A stretch of DNA of 64,000 nt. Source: Azorinus chamasolen (Eukaryota; Mollusca; Bivalvia; Cardiida; Solecurtidae). The DNA is taken from the NCBI GenBank assembly GCA_963576725.1, contig OY755244.1, forward strand, positions 84,191,121-84,255,120, written 5' to 3'. Positions 21,671 through 31,585 of the stretch are shown here, piece after piece. Within the stretch, counting starts at the first letter, position 1, and every line of letters starts with the position of its first letter. The position numbers were made by a program, and so were the translations under genes. The notes under the pieces are model-generated. The model searched no databases and was not told the DNA's origin. It saw only the letters and a list, made by a program, of their open reading frames with translations.

Positions 21671-21820
21671 GGACCACAGTTGAATGTCAAATATATAGGA
21701 CTTTATTTACACAGTCTCAATAGCTCAAGGTGGTTTGAGCAGGTACCTGATAAATACAGTATAGAAGTTACGGAGAAAGCTCTTACAGGAGACTTCTTTT
21801 ATGCGGTCGTTTTAGAGAGT

Positions 21821-22045
21821 AACGCATTTGACTCTTTAAATTGCGAATACGCATGCACTGTCATTTGCAAACCGTGTAGTCCCAGATCAGAGGGACCATA
21901 GACGATCCCTCTGATCAGGCTGTGTACTGCTTACCATTGACCATCCCCTAGTAGGTTGAAATCTTTCATACTGAGTGGACTCTATAGTTACACCGGTACA
22001 CCGATGGGCTATTCCACTCTGAAATTTCAGGGTTGAAAGAGTTAA
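21821..22045 (-). mobile_element. Family A2 MITE
   Basis: The core pairs GTCCCAGATCAGAGGGACCA with GATCCCTCTGATCAGGCTGT. The right side reads ACTGAGTGGACTCTATAGTT, GGGCTATTCCACTCTGAAAT and GGGTTGAAAGAGTTAA. The left end is uncertain. Confidence 0.6.
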
Positions 22046-22051
22046 TGCTTT

Positions 22052-22263
22052 TTAACCCTTTCCTCCATAAATACTCCTTTCTATGCCATTGTAATAGTCA
22101 TTTCCTGAAATCATTGTGATAAATAGAGCAAATGCTCTATTTATCGCAATGGTTTCAACACTACAAAATTCTAAATTTTTCCTTTTCTCTAGTTAATGTT
22201 CTTTTTTGGTAGATTAATTCAAAGAGATTGGATCTAAAAATAGCCTATGAGGTAATGGGTTAA
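22052..22263 (+). mobile_element. Family D MITE with family A-like left end
   Basis: TTAACCCTTTCCTCCATAAA (an A-type end) leads into the family D palindrome AATAGAGCAAATGCTCTATT; the CTCCTATAGGAG centre has been lost. The D-type right end CCTATGAGGTAATGGGTTAA follows. It looks like an A/D chimera. Confidence 0.75.
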
Positions 22264-22390
22264 ATGAATATTCATGCCAGACACTACAACGATTTGACTA
22301 TAAATGGCTGTACAATTAGATTTATATTATTCCATTTATTAGTAAACAGGACAGACCCTGTCCAGGCAGTTCTTGATGCGACAGTATAAT
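22260..22390 (+). mobile_element. Family A MITE, truncated
   Basis: It begins in the TTAA that closes the preceding element, then AATGAATATTCATGCCAGAC and ACAGGACAGACCCTGTCCAG. It ends within the core; no right arm. Confidence 0.45.
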
Positions 22391-22438
22391 AAAACTTAAA
22401 AGTATGTATTTGTCAAGTAAAGACCTTTGAAAACAATA

Positions 22439-22500
22439 TATGCAAGGTCAGCAGAACTAACAGTTCAATGTATGCTAGGTCAGCAGAATTAACAGTTCAA
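22439..22500 (+). repeat. Two tandem copies of a 30-32-bp unit
   Basis: The unit contains GGTCAGCAGAACTAACAGTTC; the second copy differs at a few positions. Confidence 0.8.
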
Positions 22501-22634
22501 CAATGGTAGATGTTGAACAGTGACGCTGTAGCTTGTTTGTGTCTACACTGTTTACATGGAATCGACAGCTCTAATAGTAAACACAGTTGAAAATAATTTT
22601 TACAAGTTTTACTGAATTTATCAAATCATTGTCC

Positions 22635-23191
22635 TTAACCCGTTACTCCATATAAATGACATTTAACGTCTTTGCAAACAAAGTAAACCCAAACCAGAGT
22701 TAAGGAACCATGTGATCAGGATCTGCTCTGTTTGTTCATGTAAATATTTATATCTGATTCTACAGTCTTTGTCATAGCTTATTTTATATTGTTGATATGA
22801 TTCTAGTAATTAATAGGGCATTTAGGACACAGTGTATAAACATAATATATAAATTTCTTATTTTTCCATTAAAGTAAATTATTTTTATTTTCTTCATAAT
22901 TAATGCCTCTCTATGTCAGACCATCAATAACAAGGACCGCAATGGAAATAAAGAGATAGTGTTCCCCTTTTGTGTCATCCTTGATATTAATGCAACTGAC
23001 ATGGTTCATACAACATATATAACACTATTATTATCAATTTTTATATTGTTATAATTGAAAAACGTGTATGTGTTGTTAACTATAGTCGTTTTGTTCGACA
23101 TTAAAATAAATCTATGTAAACTTTTCCGCATCTAATTAGTATTCATGATGTCATTATTTCTTACATGCATATTCATGAAGTAAAAGGCTAA
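22635..23191 (-). mobile_element. Family A MITE split by an unrelated insert
   Basis: The left 165 bp run from TTAACCCGTTACTCCATATA through the core (AAACCCAAACCAGAG...TGATCAGGATCTGC) to TGTCATAGCTTATTTTATAT. The right end (TAGTATTCATGATGTCATTA, ATTCATGAAGTAAAAGGCTAA) resumes at about 23138. About 330 bp of AT-rich DNA lies between; its ends are not diagnostic. Confidence 0.6.
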
Positions 23192-24240
23192 TAAAGATAC
23201 TGGCCATATGATTATCTTTGCCTAAGTGTTCGTTATAAATAATCAGTTTATACCAGCTATAATCAAATGCTTTCATTTTCAGAATAACTCACTTTCAAGG
23301 TTTACTTTTATGGTGACGATTTTCGTGAGCTCACGGTGGAAATTGAGATGTTAAATAGGTGACTGTATTCAATTTTCAGGAACACGTGATTAAAACATTA
23401 GCCCGTGTCGATGGTTTTATAGCTGCATGTATTTAATTGCATTTCCCTTTTCGTTTTGTTTATACAGTCACGTGCATGGGTTCGCTTCCGGCAATTTTCA
23501 CATCGTGTGAAGACATGTTGAGTTGACACTGACTGTTTTATGCTTCTGTACAAACATTATTCCCTGAACTTTTTCCTCCCAGTCCGATCCATAATAGGCA
23601 AGGGTTCCGACCCGCTGATTGCTGACAATATGATACCTTTAATATTTCCGATATCATATATAAATGCCCAGTGTATCAATGGCGGTCAGGATTAATGCGC
23701 TTCTATCGCCCACTGGTGCATGCTTCTATGAACACCAATTATGAGGCCATCACGCTAAATGCCCTTTAATGCACTAGCGACATCGTTCATTTTATCTAGT
23801 TATTTCCTGGATGCTTTGTTTAGAAACTTTTCGAATCAATTCTCTAATAAGATAATGGAAATTTTATTATCATGGTGTAAACTCTCCTGTCTACGATCAC
23901 TTAATGCGGAGTCGCTACCGGGAAATCTCCGCTGGGAGAGAGGTCTGTAAATGGTGAATACAGAATTAAACTTCCGATCTCAATTACTTCCCCTTTTGTC
24001 CTTTCTCTGTCAGGCAAATCGGCACTTAACTCTCGCTAGAGCATGGAATTCTCTCGTAGACATGCAGAACGTTATAAAGATCTCCGGAAGTATCAGAGAG
24101 TCGTGAAATCTAAGCCAAGCTAACTATTTCGCCACCATATATTGTCATCTGTAAAATAAGTCTTCTGCTTCAATTTCATTTTTGAATGTTTCCCCTTGTT
24201 GTTTTTATAATATAATCACATTATCAAACTGTGTGGATTC
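23192..24240. other. Unique, GC-balanced island
   Basis: No family A-F repeat. A strong acceptor-like CTTTCTCTGTCAG ends at 24013 and is followed by an open frame to a TGA at 24104-24106 (ANRHLTLARAWNSL...). The plus-strand frame 23759-23950 has no recognisable motif. TCTCTAATAAGATAATGGAA near 23844 resembles TCTCTAATGAGATAATGGAA near 59774. Regulatory DNA or small exons are possible, unproven. Confidence 0.25.
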
Positions 24241-24300
24241 TGATGACATGTCGAGTTACTCGACGTCTCATCTGGATGCAAACTGTTTGCTAAGATGACC
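24240..24300. mobile_element. Family B core, half palindrome
   Basis: ACATGTCGAGTTACTCGACG then TCTCATCTGGATGCAAACTG and TTTGC. The left arm is lost. Confidence 0.45.
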
Positions 24301-24483
24301 ACACACTCGCTCTTGGCAGCACAAGAGATAAGTGAGTTTATGTAAGAGCTTCTTACCGGCGACATGTTACATAGTTCATTACATTAAACCCCAAGCCTGT
24401 TGTAGGGAAAAAACAATATTCTTAGTTTTGTTCGGTGCATACTTTAAACATATATTTTTAATTCACGGTGTTTGAAATTATTG

Positions 24484-24565
24484 ATCCAGTAACAAACAGC
24501 TATGATCCTAGAGACGCTGTATTACTGGGCATTGGATCTGGATCTAAACTGTTTGAAAATGCAAT
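24484..24565. mobile_element. Family B-like core, degenerate
   Basis: CAAACAGCTATGATCCTAGA...TTGGATCTGGATCTAAACTG and TTTG preserve the AACAG...CTGTT closing arms, but the centre has diverged. Confidence 0.4.
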
Positions 24566-24720
24566 TAGCCTGATAAGCGTAATTATCTAAGTCTTTCAAC
24601 ACGCTGAATCAACTATTGTCTGCAGAAATTAGCATTTTTCTTGAATTTTCTGAGTATAATTTTCTTCAATTTCTGTGAAAAACAAGCAGAGTGCCATACA
24701 GGTTTGATATTGAGTGCATT

Positions 24721-24879
24721 TAAGAAATGAATGACGTGCTTCCGGTGTTCATGAGGTTATGCAACGCATAGCTTTATGAGCAAAGTTAGTGAAGCCCGAA
24801 GGGCTTCACGTGAATCTTTGCTCGTAAAGCTATGCGTTGCATAACCCATGCACACCGGGAGCACGTCATTCATTTCTTA
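24721..24879. mobile_element. Long foldback (hairpin G)
   Basis: Arms of about 75 bp pair TAAGAAATGAATGACGTGCT with AGCACGTCATTCATTTCTTA and continue through TATGCAACGCATAGCTTTA to the centre GTGAAGCCCGAAGGGCTTCAC (24789-24809). A few mismatches and small indels. Confidence 0.8.
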
Positions 24880-24908
24880 TATTTATATTCCATAGTATTT
24901 CTTATATT

Positions 24909-24953
24909 TAAGAAATGAATGACGTGCTTCCGGTGTTCATGAGGTTATGCAAC
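24909..24953 (+). repeat. Third, direct copy of the hairpin G outer arm
   Basis: 45 bp identical to the first 45 bp of the left arm (24721-24765), ending abruptly at GTTATGCAAC. It lies 30 bp beyond the hairpin. Confidence 0.8.
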
Positions 24954-25159
24954 TTTCTTTTTAGAATAAGGTTATATAAGGACGTTGCAGGGCGAATGTA
25001 AATATGTCAAAATAGCAACACTTCTTATTTGGCTCTAAACTGTTTGCAAAAGTACTGTCATTGAGTATTCCCAGGTAGAGGGTTGATAACAGTTGAAAAA
25101 GTGCTGACGCCCGACCTAAAGTATAAGAAAGACTTTCAATCTAACTGTACTATTTATTA

Positions 25160-25755
25160 GTTTACCTAACAGATCCGTATTTTTATAATTTTGCAAAAAG
25201 AGTAGACTCAGATCAGAAGGAGCGGTCTGGTCGGGGTCTGCTCTTTTTGCTTATAAAATAAAATAGATCTGATTCTAATTTCTGCCAGGACCAAGCATTC
25301 CTGTATCTATACACCATTGTTAAAATAGCTTATAAATATTTATTGTGTCATTAGTTGTAACCTGGATATTCATTGTGTCATTAGTTCTAACATGGATATT
25401 CACTGTGTCATTAGTTCTAACATGGATATTCATTGTGTCATTAGTTCTAACATATTGTGTCATTAGTTCTAACCTGGATATTCATTGTGTCATTAGTTCA
25501 TTGTGTCATTAGTTCTAACATGGATATTCATTGTGTCATTAGTTCTAACCTGGATATTCATTGTGTCATTAGTTCTAACCTGGATATTCATTGTGTCATT
25601 AGTTCTAACCTGGATATTCATTGTGTCATTAGTTCTAACATGGATATTCATTGTGTCATTAGTTCTAACCTGGATATTCATTGTGTCATTAGTTCTAACA
25701 TGGATATTCATTGTGTCATTAGTTCTAACCTGGATATTCAAGGGGAATGGGTTAA
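25160..25755 (-). mobile_element. Family A MITE containing a 30-bp minisatellite
   Basis: The core at 25198-25250 (AGAGTAGACTCAGATCAGAA, GGTCGGGGTCTGCTCTTTTT) is followed by AGATCTGATTCTAATTTCTG and GCTTATAAATATTTATTGTG. The sequence then becomes a 30-bp array and exits into ATATTCAAGGGGAATGGGTTAA, the normal terminus. The array replaces the short terminal region of ordinary copies. Confidence 0.7.
25341..25740 (+). repeat. 30-bp minisatellite derived from the family A terminus
   Basis: Units of CATTGTGTCATTAGTTCTAA plus C(C/A)TGGATATT, about 13 copies including two truncated ones near 25451-25510. The unit corresponds to ATTCATGATGTCATTATTTC and TTACATGAATATTCA of ordinary family A copies. 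Because 30 is divisible by three, several frames stay open; none is a gene. Confidence 0.9.
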
Positions 25756-25829
25756 TGCTGTCTTTATAAGTTTAGTCTACCGTATCGCTAACTTTATCTT
25801 CTACTTGATTCGTGCGTGTCTACACTGTC

Positions 25830-26063
25830 TTAACCATTTCCCTATTGAGAATTCATGTAAGAAATAACGAAATCATGAATAGTTTAGCTGAATTTGCATA
25901 ATGGTATATCAATATAAGATTGTTTGCCTTTGACAAAGACTGTAGAATCATATCTACATGTATATAACTTCATAAGTAAATTGAGCGGACTCTGATCAGA
26001 CAGTTCGTAGAAGTCTATCCTGTTTTCAAACAGTGCCAAAGGTTGCCTACGTTGAAAGGGTAA
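25830..26063 (+). mobile_element. Family A MITE
   Basis: TTAACCATTTCCCTATTGAG, AATTCATGTAAGAAATAACG, AAGACTGTAGAATCATATCT, core GCGGACTCTGATCAGACAGT, end GTTGAAAGGGTAA. The second arm of the hairpin is shortened. Confidence 0.65.
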
Positions 26064-26579
26064 ACTACTCGTAATCTCTTTAAACTGATCGAAAGGGTTG
26101 TTAATTGGTACTATAAAATTAGTCAGTGCAATTTGATCTTGTTAGTCTCTTAAAGATCATTACTTATAAAACGTTTTGGAAAATTACTTAAAATTAATGC
26201 AGTATATTAGCATATAATTAACCTTTTCAGTGTTAGTATTGTCGTCTGCGTGACACATTTTCGTCTGCTTCAAGTATCTTTTCAATTTCTTCAAAAAACA
26301 AAACCAAAGAGTCCAACAGTTTGGATTCAGATGAAATGACGTGTAATTCGACTTCTCATCTCGATAAAAAATGCTTTCATGTGATATCACAGACTCGTCT
26401 TCATGGTAGTAAAGGGGGTTCACTTTTAATTAAGTTTAAATTTGGAGGCTAAATTAAACAAATTCATAAACAAAGTGATAAACATAATGGTATACTTCCG
26501 TGTTATGAACTATAGAAAAGTAACTGTTATGATCGTGTAATTTGATCGTTTGCCCAGAAGGCAGGATAAAATCTGATCA

Positions 26580-26785
26580 TTGAACCATTATATCGCTGTG
26601 AAAAAATCGTCTGCTGAATTTTCGATCTGGTGCAATTTTGACTACTTCACATTCGGCCAAGCTTATGAGAAACTATTGATCGAGTGTCAAACAGCTTGGA
26701 TCCTGATGAGACGGAGAGTTATTCGGGATCTCATCTGGACCCAAGCTGTTTGCAAAAGCGAGGCAGGTCGCGGGTAGCGGGTTAA
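26580..26785 (+). mobile_element. Family B MITE
   Basis: TCGTCTGCTGAATTTTCGAT leads to a palindromic core, GTCAAACAGCTTGGATCCTG paired with CTGGACCCAAGCTGTTTGC (26685-26756), with GATGAGACGGAGAGTTATTC at the centre. It ends GTAGCGGGTTAA. The left terminus is unclear. The frame crossing it is not a gene. Confidence 0.6.
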
Positions 26786-26823
26786 TACAGCGTACCTATA
26801 TGAATTCTTGGAAACACAACCTT

Positions 26824-28036
26824 ATTGTTGTTGTTATCATTGCTGTTATTGTTGTTATTGATTTTGTTTTTGTTGTTGTTATTGTTGCTGTAATTATCTA
26901 TACTGTTTTTGTTGTTATTGCTGCTGTAAGTTTTGTTGTTATTATTTATGTTATTGATGTTGTTACTTTTGTTACTGTTACTGTTGCTGCTATTTTTGCC
27001 GTTTTTATTTTTGTGTTATCGTTGTTATTATTGCTTTTTTACTGTTGTTGTAATAGTTGTTATTGCTGTTGTTATCTTTGCTGTTATTGTTTTTGTTACT
27101 GTTGTTGTAATTGATGTTGTTGTTGTTATTGCTGTTGTTGTCGTTACTGGCTGTAATTGTTGTTATTGATGTTCTTTTAATTGGTTATGCTGGTGTTTTT
27201 GTTATTAGTGTTGCTGTTATTTTTGTTGTAAATATTTATGTTATTGATGCTGTGTTTTTCGTTGTAATTGTTGTTGTTATTGCTATTGTTTATTGCTTCT
27301 GTTTTTGTTGTTAATATTGTAGTTGCAATTGATGGTGTCAATATTGTTGTTATTGCTATTGTAATTTTTGCTGTTATTGTTTTTGTTGTTGATAATTTTG
27401 TTGTTATTACTATACTTATTATTGCTGTTATTGTTGTTTTAAGTTATTATTATTATTGCTGTATTCATTTGTGCTTGTATTGTTGTTTTTATTAGTGTTG
27501 TTATTGTTTCTGTTATTGTTGTTTTTAATGTTGTTGTTGTTTTTATTGTTGCTGTTCCTATAATTATGACTTGTGTTGATGTTTTAATATTGTTGTTATT
27601 GTTGCAGTTAATTTTATTGTTGTTGATATAGTTATTGTTGTTAATTTTGTTGTTATGTTTGTTGATGTTATTGTCAATGAAAAAAATATTCCAAAATAGG
27701 GAATTAATATAATACATAAATACTTGAACTGCTCTGATCTAATATTTCGACCACTAAGGGCCTTTTTCAAAGATTATCATGTCAAAATACACGTCACATT
27801 TTTGTTACATGCATTCAGCCATAAAATCAAAGAGAATATTTCTCTTTGATTTTATGGCTGAATGCGTGTAACAAAAATGTGACGTGTATTTTGACATGAT
27901 AATCTTTGAAAAAGGCCCTTAGTTGTCGAAATATTAGATCAGAGCACTTGATGTTATTGTCGTTGTTGATTATTGTTATTCTTTTTGTTAATGTTGCTGC
28001 TATTATTTCTATTATTGTTACTTTTATTGTTATTTG
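26824..28036 (+). repeat. (GTT/ATT)-rich trinucleotide array, interrupted by a hairpin
   Basis: About 850 bp of degenerate TTGTTGTTATTGCTGTTATT-type sequence to 27675, resuming from 27948 to 28036. Hydrophobic reading frames on the plus strand and Asn/Thr/Ile-rich frames on the minus strand come from the trinucleotide pattern. Confidence 0.9.
27731..27945. mobile_element. 215-bp foldback inserted in the trinucleotide array
   Basis: Arms of about 107 bp are almost perfectly complementary: GCTCTGATCTAATATTTCGA on the outside, ATTCAGCCATAAAATCAAAG on the inside, centre AGAGAATATTTCTCT at 27838. The wider insert (27676-27947) is flanked by direct repeats TTGATGTTATTGTC (27662-27675 and 27948-27961). 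Confidence 0.85.
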
Positions 28037-28175
28037 CATGTAGCTTAGTTTTTTAAATCAAACTCATTGCTTACCTGCTAATTCTTTAATATAATTATTA
28101 TCCCTTTTTCGATCCTACATTGTACACTACCTTCCAAACTCATATATATGCTATACAAACACAACTCTATGTTGA

Positions 28176-28392
28176 CACCAGTCCTTATAAGTATTATATT
28201 ATACCTGTTCGATAAGACACCCATCCTTATAATTATTATATTATACCTGTTCGATAAGACACCCATCCTTATAAGTATTATATTACACCTGTTCGATAAG
28301 ACAGCCGTCCTCATAAGTATTTATTATACCTGTTCGATAAGACACCCGTCCTTATAAGTATTATATTAGACCTGTTCGATAAGACATCCGTT
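28176..28392 (+). repeat. 41-43-bp minisatellite, five units
   Basis: The unit contains CCTGTTCGATAAGACACCCA and TCCTTATAAGTATTATATTA. The last unit runs out at TTTTACTAATGAGCG. Confidence 0.85.
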
Positions 28393-28879
28393 TTACTAAT
28401 GAGCGTACGACCAATACTGTCATAATTCCTAAGTTACGACAATCACTACTTCTCGGACAGCCGAAATTATCGTACACTCTAGTGTCCACTAATAAAGACT
28501 ATTTTCGTATGATATGACTTAAGTTGTACGATAATCTATAAGTTAAATGAGATCTAGGACTTCCATCATCCACACCAACATGAGGTGGGGGCATTAACAT
28601 TATATTATAATATTTTCAAATTGATGAAACAATAAGTTAAAAAAGTAATCTGAGCGATTTCGTTTCATATCTATGGGACAGTACGAGAATAATGGTAAAG
28701 AAGAGAATAGTCAACACAATTGATACACTTAATTAACTCATCTGATACTCATGGTATGTGTAAATAATGAAGATATATGTATAAATCATATCTGCGATTC
28801 TAAAGCGTGTCAAACCATTAGGTCTGGTAGAGACATTTCGTTTCAGTATTTGACATAATTTATATTCTATTTTCGCAGA

Positions 28880-29063
28880 GGTCAAGATAAGATGCGTAAA
28901 TTTAAACATTTTCAATAATAACGTCCTTATTTCTCTACGAAACCCTATACTGTGACCACTCTTTAGAATCGCCTCTTCGAGTAGTCACAGCACAGGGTTT
29001 GGTAGAGAAATGACGAATGTAGTATTTGGGTACGCACCTTTATCTGTATTTCTGTACTTTACT
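28880..29063. mobile_element. Family F hairpin element, copy 2
   Basis: AAGATAAGATGCGTAAATTTAAAC, then TTTCTCTACGAAACCCTATA paired with CACAGGGTTTGGTAGAGAAA (28922-29016), then TGTAGTATTTGGGTACGCAC. The centre retains ACCACTCTTTAGAATCG, also found at the centre of 53075-53173. Confidence 0.65.
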
Positions 29064-29272
29064 GTGGGGATGCCTTTATTTACGCCGTTTGTTAAACTAG
29101 GGTGACTTTGAGAAAAGTGTGAGGGTTAGGACGTTCGAAGTGGTGTTTTTCTCACTGACCGTTCCAAGGCGGTACTCTCTTTGACACCATTAATTTAATG
29201 TTGTCAGGTGTCTTTGTGTATTACTGTTGGTCGGACGTAAAACCCAATTCACTCACTCACTCACTCTTTGTG
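29064..29272 (+). mobile_element. SINE-like element, copy 2, with CTCA tail
   Basis: GGGGATGCCTTTATTTACGC and GTTTGTTAAACTAGGGTG align to 891-936. CACTGACCGTTCCAAGGCGGT (29153-29173) is identical to copy 1. The 3' part ends GGACGTAAAACCCAATTC followed by ACTCACTCACTCACTC, a short tandem tail of the kind SINEs carry. Confidence 0.6.
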
Positions 29273-29315
29273 TTTTTGTTCTTTTGCGCTTGTTGATGTT
29301 TTAAGTTTTCATCTT

Positions 29316-29348
29316 GTGTGCGTGTTTGTGTGTGTTTGTGTGTGTCGC
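29316..29348 (+). repeat. GTGTGTTT microsatellite
   Basis: Short run of TGTGCGTGTTTGTGTGTGTT repeated with minor variation. Confidence 0.7.
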
Positions 29349-29455
29349 TTTTCTATCGATGTTTGGTGGTGATTGCGTCTTGTGTGTGACTTTTCTTGCT
29401 TGACTTGACTCCTTTTTCATCTTCTGTCTGAAAAGGGTATTATTGACCCTACATT

Positions 29456-29690
29456 TTAACACTGTATTTCATGAATATTCATGTAATCAATAATGACATC
29501 ATGAATATTAATAAGCTGTAATTTTATTATAGTAAATCGAAGCAGGAAATTATGGCGGTTACTGATTTAGATCTAAATCAGATATATTAACCCATAAACA
29601 AACTTAGCAGCCCCTGGATCAGGGGCTGTCTTACCTGGGTCTACTCTGATTGCAAATACAATTGAAGGCGTATCAAGAGTAAAGGGTTAA
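29456..29690 (+). mobile_element. Family A MITE, complete
   Basis: TTAACACTGTATTTCATGAA to CAAGAGTAAAGGGTTAA, 235 bp. It carries ATTCATGTAATCAATAATGA, TTAGATCTAAATC as a small internal palindrome, and the core CAGCCCCTGGATCAGGGGCTG, whose centre differs from the usual GACGGC type. Confidence 0.75.
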
Positions 29691-29699
29691 AACATGCAG

Positions 29700-30435
29700 T
29701 GATTCCTGGCAAAAGTCACGTGGGCGGAAAAACCTTGTTGCGAAATAGGAAAAAATAATTCAGGAACTCAATCATTGAAATGCTTTGAATTACTTGGGTC
29801 ATTAATGGAGAAAAAACCTTTGCACTAATCATGGCTTTACAATTACATTAATTGCTTGTTTCAACAGAAAACGACGTCATTAAATATTAACCAACAGTTT
29901 TATATTGGGCTCCGTTTCTTTATGGACATATAAAGGCCACCCCATTAGCTTTAATTAAGTTCAGCTATAATATGAGCACAGAGTGGTTTCCTCTATCCCT
30001 AGTCTGGTAAATGAATCATTTTAGATCAAACAAAAGTACTGCTGTTTATCGCTGATATTAAGGGAGCAAAAGTCAACAAATAAATGGCGAGATATTCTAT
30101 AGGAATCATCACGCACCTGCCTGTGCTTGCCTTCTCTTATCTATCTCGACATTTAAACACATGATTAGCGGAGAATCAATTAAGCCAAATACAATTTCCA
30201 GTTCCGTTTATCATCCTGTAACAAAATACCGATGACTCCGATAAGGGGAAACAGTTTTGTTTTGACAGTAAACAGTGAAGCTGACGGAAGGCCTGTGTCG
30301 CTGACCCTAGTTTGGACAATGGGCTCAAGTTTGAACTTTATTATACGAAGCAGTGTATCTTCTATTGAAAATACATTCCAACGATTTCTTTTAAAATACA
30401 TGACACACTTTCTTTTTCTATATATACGTAGTTTG
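29700..30435. other. Unique island with homeodomain-type motifs
   Basis: No recognised repeat. TTACATTAATTGCTTG (about 29845) and TTAGCTTTAATTAAGTTCAG (about 29946) contain homeodomain-type ATTA cores. No credible coding frame. Candidate regulatory DNA by inference. Confidence 0.25.
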
Positions 30436-30437
30436 GG

Positions 30438-30510
30438 TGTCAAACAAGTTGGATCCAGATGAGACGCCGAGCAATTCGACGTCTCATCAGGATTTAATGT
30501 CCACAAAGTT
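30438..30510. mobile_element. Family B core
   Basis: TCAAACAAGTTGGATCCAGA, TGAGACGCCGAGCAATTCGA and CGTCTCATCAGGATTTAATG form the typical palindrome, with a decayed right arm. Confidence 0.55.
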
Positions 30511-30817
30511 TATCACAAAGCCGACCATACCATGCTAAAGCGAAAAGACCAATAAATATTCCCGAGAGTCGGTGCTGAGGATGAACAAATTGTAATGTCC
30601 TGTGATTTTAGAAACAAAAGATACAGGAAGATCACAGGAAAAATAAAAGCATGTAGTTGACCTAAAAGCGCAATATTAACAAACTGACGGTAACATATAC
30701 TTAAATCGATATAAGGCTAGAATTGAGTTCATTTGGAGTTGTATGCAAGGGTGTCAGAAATCATTAATTAGCTGACTTTGGCAGCACTTTGAATCTATAT
30801 AATTCAATAACCAAACA

Positions 30818-31055
30818 GAGAAGATCCCGATCAAACGGTTAACCCGAGTCTGTTCATGGTCCATGCTTATAAAGATTTTAGTTGAGTCTGAGTATCGTTC
30901 TCAAGCTTTTGATTGGTCAGATTTGAGTTCTCAAGCTTTTGATTGGTCAGATTTGAGCCAAAGGCTCAAATCTGACCAATCAAAACCTTGAGAACGATCT
31001 CAGACTCAACTAAACGTTTTATAAGCATGGACCCTGATTGCAAAGGCGTAAATGT
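30818..31055. mobile_element. Family A core carrying a family C foldback
   Basis: CAAACAGAGAAGATCCCGAT and CAAACGGTTAACCCGAGTCTG on the left and CCTGATTGCAAAGGCGTAAA on the right are pieces of a family A core. The foldback at 30858-31033 occupies the middle. Confidence 0.55.
30858..31033. mobile_element. Family C foldback, copy 1
   Basis: Arms GGTCCATGCTTATAAAGATT / ..TTTATAAGCATGGACC enclose GAGTTCTCAAGCTTTTGATTG and GGTCAGATTTGAGCC. The left arm carries a 29-bp direct duplication (TTCTCAAGCTTTTGATTGG and following) absent from the right arm. The copy at 32851 shares this duplication. Confidence 0.85.
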
Positions 31056-31194
31056 TTGAACAAATTAAAATGCGAAGGATCATACGGTTGTCTAGTCACC
31101 TACAATAAAGCCAATTTACATTTGTTCGAAAACTCATTTGTGCAGCGATCATTCATTTATGTAATATGGAAGTCTTATATATAAATGAGTATAT

Positions 31195-31298
31195 AAGCTT
31201 TCGTCATTACTTCTGACATGCATTAAGCTACCACCTGCCTTTCAGACCAATAATTAGACTTCTTTTTGATAGCCACTTAAGACAGGTTCTGCTACACA
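31195..31298 (+). mobile_element. Family E element, right half
   Basis: AGCTTTCGTCATTACTTCTG, ATGCATTAAGCTACCACCTG, CTTTCAGACCAATAATTAG and terminal ACTTAAGACAGGTTCTGCTA. The left half is missing. Confidence 0.6.
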
Positions 31299-31585
31299 CT
31301 TATTGTAAAAAGTTAAAGCAGCAAACAGTACGAATGTATAAGCATCAAGGTTGTGCCATGAATTCGACTAACATGTTATCATCTTCCCCTTTTGGATGGT
31401 GCTAATAACACCTAAAAAGGTACAAGTACGTGAAATAAATATAGATCTAAACGTTTCTAATGCCAATGAATGTGTTTTAAATGATACTTTCTGAAAATTA
31501 AATCAAGTGGACTTTACAATGATATGAAAGAAAAGAAACACCTAAGGATGAAACGGAAGACAGGAAAGGGGAAAAGAAACCGAAA

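Noticed and set aside
24014..24106. Small exon after a strong polypyrimidine-AG
   Set aside because: Only 30 open codons and no downstream donor or homology; mentioned in the island entry rather than called.
25457..25867. 136-codon frame with CVISSNLDIH repeats
   Set aside because: A 30-bp tandem array is open in several frames at once; no independent coding evidence.
26800..27170. Hydrophobic reading frames rich in Val/Ile/Leu
   Set aside because: They follow from the GTT/ATT trinucleotide pattern; adjacent frames look the same and there is no signal or domain.
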